A stretch of 64,000 bases of DNA from NCBI GenBank assembly GCA_963682175.1, contig OY821782.1, positions 31,207,741 to 31,271,740 of the forward strand, read 5' to 3'. Below, in pieces: positions 54,961-64,000 of the stretch (positions within the stretch are counted from its first letter, which is position 1; every line of letters starts with the position of its first letter). Both the position numbers and the translations under genes were made by a program. This DNA is from Triglochin maritima (taxonomy: Eukaryota > Streptophyta > Magnoliopsida > Alismatales > Juncaginaceae). The notes under the pieces were generated by a model. The model searched no databases. It was given only the letters and a program-made list of their open reading frames with translations, and was not told the origin of the DNA.

Positions 54961-56190
54961 TAACTTTTGCTAGTCCCGAGAAAAACAAAGAAAGGAAAAA
55001 AATGAAAGAAAGGAAAAAGCATACGAAAAACATTGAAATCCTAACTCACCTTCGTAGGAATCAGGGTTGCACTTAGCACGTGCAACAAGCTGTTAAAACT
55101 CCTTGTCTCCAAGGAGGAGGAGTGTTGTCTCCTGAGGGTTTTCAGCGGATACACCCACAAATTCCGAACAAAAATGCATTATTCAACCTCGCAACACGAC
55201 TCGATGGCTTATTTTCGTTGATCATTGGACGCGGTAATGCTATGGGCCAACTCTATATATGTAATCAGTCCACACACCTAGCCTAGTGAATCATTCATGA
55301 AAGTTAATCAATGACTTAAGTGAAAGACATGGGCAACCTTAACTTCTTAAAGTGATACATTGTGTAAAGTCCATTAAGGTTCTTATTTGACTCTTTTTTA
55401 TTATCTTTTTTTCTCTTTGGAGCATTAATTGAATGGTGTTTGATTCTCCCAGGGTCGGGTTTTGTGCATCATTGCCTGTGAGGACTTACACTATTACATA
55501 GACCTTCCCCCAAATCTCCACATAGGGCGATCCCTACCACCCGTGTAACGGGTGTTCGGTAGGTGCATCCCAAGTCAAATGGCTCGAACGAACCAAGCAC
55601 TAAATCCCCTCGGACCTAATTTCCCGAGTGGTAGGAGCCGTGCGAGAAAGACAACACCACTTATTTATTTATTTATCTACATGGGAACGAAAACCCCTAC
55701 ACTTAAAGTTTCACAACAAGATTTTAAGGGTCCCTGACTATGACAAACTTCCTTATACTAACAAACACAAATTATTTGACTCACTAGGTTCAGGGTGGAC
55801 TTCTTTAGTTATTTGAGTAATAAAACCCTATGATTACTCGCCCCCCGAGGGAAAATCGGGGTGCATCCTTACGACTATATAAGACCTAAAGCTGGTATAC
55901 TAGATATTCTAATACATCATGTTCCAGACAATTTTGGGAGCTTTCTTTTTTCTTTGCCTCTCAACGGTTTTGCACATGCTAAACACACGCAAAACCCACA
56001 AAACATTTTCTTTCACAAACACATGAAGATTTTGAAAGAAATGTGAAAATTTAAAGCGATAGGCAAGCAAAAGAAGACAAGTCACCCAAGGGTCATGGCA
56101 GGTAGATATATCAATATTAAATGCAACACACTATCATGACCCTAACAATACAAATAAAAGAAAACGAAAAGCAAAATGAAAAATACTCGA
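54961..56190 (-). other. Athila-type 3' untranslated region of element 3
   Basis: Collinear with 18313-19500 (TTTCAGCGGATACACCCACAAA, ACGCGGTAATG, CACCCGTGTAACGGGTGTTC, ACAATTTTGGGAGC). No gene. It ends abruptly near 56190 where copia sequence begins. Confidence 0.8.
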
Positions 56191-56687
56191 CTCCAAAATA
56201 TTAATGAAGATCTTATTGCTAAAAAAAACAACTTACAAAAGATCTAGAGAAATTCACATTAGGAAGAAAAATGCTTGATATGCTTCTTGGCACCCAAACC
56301 CAATATCTAACAAAGCATGGCTTAGAAGACAAGGGAGGTAAGTAAGAGAAATCTACATCATACTTTATTAAACTGAAAAACTCCCTTGTTAAGAAAGTTA
56401 ATCATTCAAATATTTGGGTAACGAAGACTACTCAAGTTTGGGAACCAAAAGCTAACCCTTAAGGACCCAAAAAAATTTAGGTACCAATGTCTTCACTTGT
56501 TTCCTTGTTTGCAGATAAAAGCAAGGACAAATGGCAAGTGGATACTCATTTGTGGATGTTTGAGACACATGCAGGGAGACTTTCATGTCCCATCAAGCTT
56601 AAAGCCTAAGAATGGAGGAACTGTCACGTTTGGAGATAACGATAAAGGTCATATTGTTGGCATTGGTAATGTTGCAATCATTCTACC

Positions 56688-58265
56688 TGATTGACATCAT
56701 TTCATGCATTCATTTGTGTCTCATATCAATTATCTTGAACATAAACAATGGTACATAACGAGTTTTATGTTTGAGTTTCAGGAATAAACAGGATTGAGGA
56801 AAAGAGACATAAAATGACCTAAAAGCAAAAAAAAGGACTGAGTTGTGAGACTCGGGTACTAAGATGCAAGGGAGAAGGACCCGAACGTAACCCCAAAGGA
56901 CCAATTAGCAAATGAAGAAACTCCACACCATCATGAGGAGTATTTTGGCAATTAGATTCGGGCCCACACTCCTGTAACCGATCCGACATATGAAGAATTG
57001 AAGAAATAAAGAACATATCCGAAAATGGGTCGGATCCGGGAAAATGTGACCGCCAATTAGTGGTCCGTTTGTCTCCGAATCTGACCCGGTTTATCCAGGA
57101 CATGGGTTATGTGTTTATGTGTATTATGGGAAGGTTTCATTAGTCCCATACCACGGGATTATCCCCGATTACCATTTTTCATGCCTATAAATATAACTCT
57201 TCATCCACATTTGTATTCACCTATTGCTTAGTGGCATTCTCTCTACTTGGAGCAAGCCTTGGAGCAAAAACTCAAGATGGAGAAGAATGCTACTAGTAAT
57301 GTGAGTCATTTAATAAAATAACTTTTCATTGTTTTGTTCTTATGTTGTCTCTTTTTATGCATGCTTAGCTTAGTCTTGTTTTTTGATCTTAGGCTAAATT
57401 AGTTAGAATGTCTCCTTTCTTCTTTAGTTTAATTGCTAGCATAATGTGTAGTGAGTAGATCCATCCCCTTAGGGGGTGTAGATGATGTTCATATATATTG
57501 TGAAGTTTGGATGTTTGATGAATTTTTGATTGTTTAAACTTGAGTGTTTTGTATGTTCATTGGGAGTATTTTAATCATCTACATGTTGGGGAATTTTGAT
57601 GGGTTTTGCCATAAGATTTAGACACTTCCCATGCTTAGTTTTCTTATGTTTATTGACTGAAATTTCATGTTGCATATGTTACATGTTAGTTATGTGTTTG
57701 TATTTGTGTTTGCTTACTTGATTGATTGAAGAAACTTTGTTTTGATGGGTTTTGCCATAACATTTAGACACCTCCCATGCTTACCTTGTTCTTCACACGA
57801 GATTATGGTTTTTGATGAGTCTTTCCATATATTCCATATATTTAGACACTTCTCATGCTGAACCTAATCTTATGTTAATCAAGTAGTAATTGCCGATATG
57901 TTGTGTGAATGGATTGATAAGTTTTGCCACACTTTTAGACACTTCCTATTCATGAAGACACACACACGACACACAGACATACATGCTTACATGCATCATT
58001 CATCACTTATTTCACTTCATATGTGCACACACACCACCCCTTAGGGATTTCTCTTCTTGATTCTCAATCTTTCGTTGCTTTCTTTTGTATTTCTTACTTA
58101 CTAGTTTAGTGTAATTAGCTTTAGCATAATCACATATTTTCTCCCTTTATTCGCCACTTGATTTCTGACAAACTAGAGGCTACTCACCTTCCAGTGGATC
58201 GACCCGTACTTGCCACTGCTTAATCGTGGTCGTGCACTTGCGGTAATTAATAAAACGTTTAAACA
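56688..58265 (+). mobile_element. Solo LTR, Athila-type family, plus orientation
   Basis: TGATTGACATCATTTCATGC to TAATAAAACGTTTAAACA, with a perfect CTACC duplication (56683-56687 and 58266-58270). It is 1578 bp and points right, opposite to the other family members here. Around 57470-57960 it holds several imperfect repeats of a TTTTGCCA..A.TTTAGACACTTCC phrase. Confidence 0.92.
57048..57194 (+). promoter_or_regulatory. Solo LTR promoter: CCAAT palindrome plus TATA
   Basis: GACCGCCAATTAGTGGTC (57048-57065, two changes from perfect) lies about 120 bp upstream of TATAAATATA (57186-57195). Confidence 0.65.
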
Positions 58266-59390
58266 CTACCCCGTCTATTGAGAAATTTTTGCTAGTAGAA
58301 GGTTTGAAGCATAGCTTACTTAGTGTTAGTCAATTAACCGATAAAAAAATATTTAGTTGTTTTTTATAATACTACTTGCTATATCATTTCCGCACTTAAC
58401 ATAAAAACCATGTTCAAATGTTATAGACCTAATAACATTTACATCGTGCATGTTGATAATCTAAATTATATGGCTCTTTGGACTTGCTTAGTTGCCTCAC
58501 ATGACGAAGTTTGGTTATGGCATAACCATTTGGGACATATTAGTATGTCACAACTGAACAAATTATCCAAACTTGAATTAGTAAGGACTTCCGAAAATTG
58601 ATTTAAAAAGCATAAGTTTTGTGATGCATGCCGATTTGGAAAACAGTTTAAATCATCTTACAAATCTTTAAATGTTGTATCAATTTCAAAACCTTTTGAG
58701 CTTTTGCACCGAGATCTTTTTGTACCTTCACGGGTTGTTAGTCTAGGAGGAAAAAGGTATGCCTTTGTGATTGCTGATAATTTTTAGCGATTTATGTAGG
58801 TTTTGATTTTAGCAAACAAACATGATGCATTTGAAAGATTCAAATTTTTTTGTAAACGTGTTCAAAGGGAAAAATGATCCAACATCATTGCTATTCATAG
58901 TGATCACGGAGGAGAGTTTGAAAATGATTCTTTTCAAAAACTTTGCAAAAAATACGACATTGAGCATAATTTTTCTTTTCCTCGCACTCCTCAACAAAAT
59001 GGGGTGGTTGAGAGGAATAGAACACTACAAGAAATGACAAGAACTTTGCTTGTGGAGAAAGGTCTTCCAAAGTATTTTTGGTGTGAAGCCATTAATACCT
59101 CTTGTTATGTCTTGAATCGTGTTCTCATTCGACCTATTTTAAAGAAAACACCTTTTGAGCTTTGGTATAGCCGTATTCCGAAGATTTCCTATTTCAAAGC
59201 TTTTGGTTCAAAATGTTTTGTCCTCAACACTAAAGAAAACTTGGATAATTTTGATGTTAAATCCGATGAGGCCATCTTTTTAGGATATTCCGATTGGAGT
59301 AGGCTTATAGAGTCTACAATAAAAGAATTAGTTGTGTTGAGGAATCTCTACACATCAAGTTTGATGAATTGGCATGTGTAGATAATTCCT

Positions 59391-62300
59391 CTCTTTACTA
59401 TGACTATGTGGATATCATTAGACATGTCTCATCGCAAGATGCTACCCTTGAGTCTCACCAAGATCCTCCAAGTCCTCCAGAAGAGGATAAAGAGGAACTT
59501 CCCAAGGATTGGACCTTTGTAAGGGATCATCTGAATGACCTTGTGATAGAAGTTGTCTGTCAAGGTATGGCAACATGTTCTGGAGCTCATATGGTTCGTG
59601 ACTCTTATGCTTTTGTCTCTCAATTAGAACCCAAGAAAATAGAACAAGCATGCAATGATGAATTTTGGTTAATGGCTATGCTTGAAGAGCTAAATCAATT
59701 TGTGTGAAATGACGTTTGGGAACTTGTTGAAAAACCGATTAATCAAACTGTTATTGGAACTAAGTGGGTCTTTCAAAATAAACTTGACAAAGATGGAAAT
59801 GTGATTAGAAACAAAGCTAGACTCGTTGCTCAAGGCTATCGCCAAGAGAAGGGATAGACTTTGATGAATCTTGTGCTCCCATTGTGTTAAATATTTTACT
59901 AAATAACCACAAATGCACGGCTGTCGGTGAAGACGAGGCAAGCACGGGTCAATCCACAAGGAGTGTTGTTAACCTTCGAGCAAGCGAAATCAAGTGGGAA
60001 ATAACGGTGAAAGAAGATATTATTACGCTACTACTGAAAATACGATTATACTAGGAATGCGAAACAAACTAGATTACAATGCAAATGAAAGCTAAAGAAA
60101 TTCAGCAAATGATATGGCACGAAATATGGATAAACTCCTGAGGGGTGGAGTGTGAACACATATGAGGTGAGAGATGTGATGAATGATGCATGCATTTATG
60201 TGTGTGTCATGTGTGTGTCTTCATCCATAGGAAGTATCTAAAGATTTGGCTAGACCTATCACTCCATTCACACAACATATCAACAATTACTACTCAATTA
60301 TCTTGAGACGAGGCTTAGCACGAGAAGTGTCTAAAGTTATGACAAAACTCATCAAAAACTAGGAACTCATGTGAAGAAAAAAGCTAATCATGGGAGGTGT
60401 CTGAATCTTGTCGCAAAACCCATCAAAACAAAGTTTCTTCAATCAATCGAGCGAGTAAACACTAATATAAACACATGACTAACATGTAGCATATCAAACA
60501 GGAGATTTCAACTAATAAACATGAAGAAACCAAGCATGGGAAGTGTCTGAAACGTATGGCAAACCCATCAAAAATGCCCCGACATGTAGATGATTAAAAT
60601 AAATCTGATGAACATACAAACATTCAAGTCTACACAATCAAAATTCGTCAAACATCAAAGCCTCAAAACATAAATGTGCATCATCTCCACCCTCCAAAAG
60701 GGGATGAAACTACTCACTACTCATTAAGCTAACATTTATATTAAGAAGAGAAAACATTCTAACTAATTATACTAAGATTAATAAAACAAAATTAATCTAA
60801 ACATGCAAGAAAAAGAGAAAACATGAACTAACAAAGATTTATTTTATTCATGACTCACATTACAAGTAGCATCTCTCCACTTGAGTTTTGCTCCAAAGAC
60901 TTACCCCTAGTAGAGTGAATGGCCACCAAGCAATGAGTTGGTTATAAAGGAGGAAGAAGAGTTCTATTTATAGACAAGAAAAAGGAAATTGTGGACAATC
61001 CCCTATGTGGGACTAATGAAACATTCCCAAAATAGACATAAACAAAACTCATATCCGTGACAAACCGGGTCCAATTCTGACCAAAAGGGATAGCAAATTG
61101 GCGGTCTTGGGCCACCATGGCTGTCATTTTTTGTTGGATCGGATCCGATTTCAGATATCTTCTTAAGTGTTTCAATTCTTCACATGGGATGCAATTGGAT
61201 CAGTTATTGAAGTCTGGACATGAATCTAATTGCCAAAATACTCTTCATGATGGTGTGAAGTTTCTGGGATTGCTATTTGATCCTTCGGACTTACATCCAG
61301 GTCCTTCCCTCTTCCAGATGGGTCCTTGTGCATGACAGAGAGGTCCATTATGCTTCATTTAAGTCCTCTCCTTTTATGTTTCAGACCTTTTTCTCTTCAC
61401 TTCTCTTGTTTATTACCTAATACCTAAAATATAACAACAAACACTCAAGTAGCACAATATTGGGGTAAAATTAAGGATATATAGCATGAATATGATGCAT
61501 GATATGCTACTAATCACGTTGCTCGTATGGAAGCCATTCGTATGCTTTTAGCTTATGCATCTTTTATGGTTATCAAACCTTTTCAAATGGATGTCAAAAG
61601 TGCTTTTCTAAATGGCTTTATTTCTGAAGAAGTTTTTGTTGCACAACCACCCGGATTTGTAAATAAAACTTACCCGAACCATGTAATTAAACTCAAGAAG
61701 GTTCTTTATGGACTCAAGTGAGCTCCTAGAGATTGGTATGAGAGGTTAAAGAACTTCTTGATGAACAAAGGTTTCACAATGGGTAAAGTTGATACCACTC
61801 TATTTCTAAAATCTCATAATCACGTTTATTAGTGGTACAAATATATGTGGACGATACCATTTTTGGTTCATGTAACCCTTGTCTTTGCGAAGAATTTTCT
61901 AAGTCTATGTAGGGCGAGTTCGAGATGAACTTAATTGGGGAACTAAATTTCCTCTTCGGACTCCAAATCAAGAAAACTCAAGATGGGAATTTCATACACC
62001 AAGCAAAGTACACAAAAGAGCTTCTTAAGCGCTTTGGTATTGAAGATTGCAAGCCCTACAAGACTCCCCACGAGCACAAGCTTGAAATTAGACAATGATG
62101 AAAACGAAAAAGATGTGGACATCAAGAAATATCGTGGTATGATCGGATCTTTATTTTATCTTACCGCTAGTCATCCCGGTATCATGTTTGTCGTGTGTTT
62201 GTGCGCTCGTTTTCAAGCATGTCCTAAAGAATATCACTTAAATGCTCTGAAAATGATTTTACAATATCTTAAAGGTTCTCCAGATTTTGATTTATTTTAT

Positions 62301-62586
62301 CCCAAGACTAATGCCTTCGATCTTGTGGCTTATAACGACATCGACAATGTCGGTTGTATCTTAGATTGTAAGAGCACTAGTGGCACTTGCAAGCTTTTGG
62401 GAAAATCTCGTGTGTCTTTGTTTAGTAAGAAACAAAATAATGTTGCATTGTCTACAACCGAGGCTGAGTATATCGCTGCCTGTTGTGCTTGTACACAAGT
62501 CTTATGGATGAGGCAAACCCTCAAACACTTAAAACTTGAGTTTCAAACTCCTACAATTCTTTATGATAATACTAGTGCTATCAATG
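59391..62586 (+). pseudogene. Copia reverse transcriptase and RNase H
   Basis: RT opens with QACNDEFWLMAMLEELNQF (59650), WVFQNKLDKDGN and ARLVAQGYRQEKG (59780-59855). It is cut by the solo LTR at 59885 and resumes ARMEAIRMLLAYASF and FQMDVKSAFLNGF (61520-61620). The catalytic YVDDTIFG is preserved near 61840 in a shifted frame. RNase H follows (61983-62580) with RGMIGSLFYLTASHPGI and STTEAEYIAACCACTQVLW. The frame is lost near 62586 within the RNase H end, where Athila pol sequence of the opposite strand starts. Confidence 0.85.
59885..61516 (-). mobile_element. Solo LTR, Athila-type family, diverged
   Basis: The + strand runs TGTTAAATATTTTACTAAAT then ACCACAAATGCACGG to GATATGCTACTAATCA. 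The flanks CATTG (59880-59884) and CGTTG (61517-61521) match at four of five bases. It is 1632 bp with a minus-strand TATA at 60972-60964. Its ends have drifted more than those of the other copies, suggesting an older insertion or a subfamily. Confidence 0.85.
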
Positions 62587-62589
62587 GAT

Positions 62590-64000
62590 CTATCCGCCAA
62601 TTGGAGGGTGACCTTAGTTGGTTTCAATTCTCCCAGATTCAAGTGTTGATAAACAGAAAATGGGAGGAGGTTGACCGCCAATGCTTAATCAAGCAATACA
62701 TTAATCATTCTAGTGTCCCCTATCGTACACTGAATAGTAGGACACCCAGGGTCTTTGTATTTTGTGTAGGCGGGATTGGACAAAAGTGAGCTGATATTTG
62801 CAGCCAAGAATGCTTTCTTAGGAACATTGGTCTTCCTCTTGGTTGTGCAGAGATCCTTCAACACTTTGGCATATTGAGGTATTTGTTGGATGACATCCAA
62901 CAAGGGGATGTTAACCTTCACTTGCTTAAACACCTCTAATATCTTATCCATTGTGTCACTCTGCTTTTTGGTTAACCTACTTGGATAGAGAGCTTTTGGC
63001 AGGTAGGTTTTCTGTGGTGCCTGAAAAGGAGGCGTTGGTGTATTACCCTCACCCTCGGCCTCTTCTTCACCACCATTCCTACTGAGGGGCTGCATAGATG
63101 GTGGTGGTGGCAAGGAAATGTGATTATCAACCTGTTTTCCATTCCTTAAGATTACAATTGAATTGACATGGTGAATAGGTTCCTCCACATGGTTCACTTG
63201 CCTACTCCAAGGTACCACTTTCTCATTTTGCATGTGTTGTTGCTGGTACATGCGGGGGTTAGCCTCAGGCTGGCTAGGCAGAGACCCTCTCTATCTTTCA
63301 TGTACAGACTAAGCCAATTGGCCCATCTGAAGCTCTAGAGATTTGATGGTCTGCTGATTTGAAGTGAGAACTTGACTTGTGGTTGACATAAAAAATTTCA
63401 TTGAGTTTTCATGTCCACGAGTCAAGGTCTCAAGCGAATTGAATCGGGTTTCCATATTATTGGAATTTGGGAAACCCGATTGATTGGTGATTGGAGCTTG
63501 GGGTGGCTGATAAGATTGTGCATGCATGGGAGGTTGGTATGATTTGTTAGGTGGTCGAGAGGAGTTTGAAGGACCACCCGGGACATTATCTTGGTTCCAT
63601 GAAAAATTGGGGTGGTTCCTCCATCTAGGATTATAAGATGATGAGTATGGGTCATTCCAAGCTCTGTCATAGATGGCGTTGACATGTTCCATCTCCAGAG
63701 GAATGGACGCACACTCGCTTTCTACATGCCCTATCCTACCACACGAATGACAGGGAACACAACTAGATGTGGACATGTGAGGTGCACTTTGTTGGTTTTG
63801 GAGCTCAATCGAATCCATACGGTGCATTAAGGCCGCCATACGTGCCTCGGTGGCCGTAGTGGCATCGATAGCAAATGCGGCACCCGATCTAGTCGAGTTT
63901 GCATTCGCGATCCTCGCTCCTATACTAGATGATGCAGGTGGCTCCCTTACACTCTCCCATTGCATTGTTTTCTCAGCAATGTTTTCTAGGAAAGCCCATG
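62590..64000 (-). pseudogene. Athila-type gag and protease, element 4 (runs off the window)
   Basis: Gag reads from the window edge with CHSCGRIGHVESEC (zinc knuckle, about 63730), NPRWRNHPNFSWNQDN and a Pro-rich part. One stop region lies near 63300-63252, followed in the same frame by YQQQHMQNE, LRNGKQVDNHISLPPPPS and LTKKQSDTMDKILEVFKQVK into the protease lead (IPLLDVIQQIPQYAKVLKDL, TYKDPG-like; 62960-62690). It ends at about 62590 against copia RNase H. It is closer to element 2 than to element 1 in gag wording and shows gag and protease in one frame. Confidence 0.85.

Larger units (their letters stand above)
56200..59390 (+). pseudogene. Copia protease edge, pre-integrase and integrase
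   Basis: 56500-56687 has a protease-proximal segment (CRHMQGDF-like, KPKNGGTVTFGDNDKGHIVG). After the solo LTR, EKFLLVEGLKHSLLSVSQLT continues it at 58270. The pre-integrase finger (WLWHNHLGHISMSQLNKLSK, CDACRFGKQ) lies at 58500-58650. The integrase core has LLHRDLFVPS (58700), HSDHGGEFEND (58900) and TPQQNGVVERNRTL (58990), supplying the acidic residues, and 59004-59381 is open (KTPFELWYSRIPKISYFKAF). Stops and shifts interrupt the 58595-59000 stretch. Confidence 0.85.
56195..62586 (+). mobile_element. Copia element fragment (gag-protease edge to RNase H), no LTRs
   Basis: A plus-strand Ty1/copia internal region without LTRs or primer site, bounded on both sides by minus-strand Athila sequence. 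Two Athila-family solo LTRs (56688-58265 and 59885-61516) interrupt it, each with a recognisable 5-bp duplication and coding sequence that resumes after it. Both edges are breakpoints, so it entered or was rearranged by DNA recombination rather than as an intact insertion. Confidence 0.75.

Noticed and set aside
62594..62610. CCGCCAATTGGAGGG as another copy of the LTR palindrome
   Set aside because: It aligns with Athila pol coding sequence (equivalent to about 22928), and only half matches by chance.

Overview
This window is plant nuclear DNA, almost certainly from a eudicot with a large, repeat-rich genome. It is built almost entirely from transposable elements, nested in one another and mostly decayed. 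I see no intact host gene, no rRNA or tRNA gene and no CRISPR array. The plant assignment rests on the element families: CACTA (En/Spm) transposons with Tnp2, DUF4216/4218 and Transposase_24-type domains; Athila-type Ty3/gypsy elements primed by tRNA-Asp; a Tekay-like chromovirus; SIRE-type Ty1/copia elements with an envelope-like ORF; and a LINE fragment.

Layout. 60-718 is a polypyrimidine tract. About 1.3-6.5 kb is a decayed minus-strand CACTA (D), interrupted by a solo LTR (1835-3763) that itself contains a second solo LTR (1943-3186). 6901-16783 is a plus-strand CACTA (A) interrupted by a 2.2-kb solo LTR (13102-15267). About 16784-34245 is a plus-strand chromovirus that has lost its 5' LTR. 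Its gag is split by an 11-kb minus-strand Athila-type element (16913-27947) with both LTRs, a PPT, a tandemly duplicated leader carrying two primer-binding sites, and a 5-bp target duplication AGAGG. About 34246-38985 is a second, internally deleted CACTA (B) with a solo LTR at 36907-38292. A LINE 3' end (39037-39640), an unidentified broken ORF (40684-41181) and a CACTA scrap (41195-41515) follow. 41800-45600 is a small CACTA (C) with both ends and a 3-bp target duplication GAA, carrying a Ulp1-like protease pseudogene but no Tnp2. About 45.8-49.7 kb is the 3' part of a minus-strand SIRE-type element with an open 315-codon envelope-like frame. From 49.7 kb to the end are three Athila pieces (49736-54065, 54080-56190, 62590-64000), the last two separated by a plus-strand copia fragment that two more solo LTRs interrupt.

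Four relationships go beyond routine annotation. (1) The sequence just upstream of tnp2 in CACTA A, B and C aligns over roughly 0.65-0.95 kb with the untranslated leader of the Athila elements, in the sense orientation, so two transposon classes share a leader module. (2) Spaced arrays of the palindrome CGGTCGACCG occur in three otherwise unrelated retrotransposon families. (3) The Athila-family LTRs share an 18-20-bp palindrome with CCAAT on both strands, roughly 110-130 bp upstream of the TATA box. (4) Direct target duplications identify seven LTR-type insertions and one CACTA insertion and give a relative insertion order. All alignments were made by eye; edges marked approximate need dot-plot confirmation.
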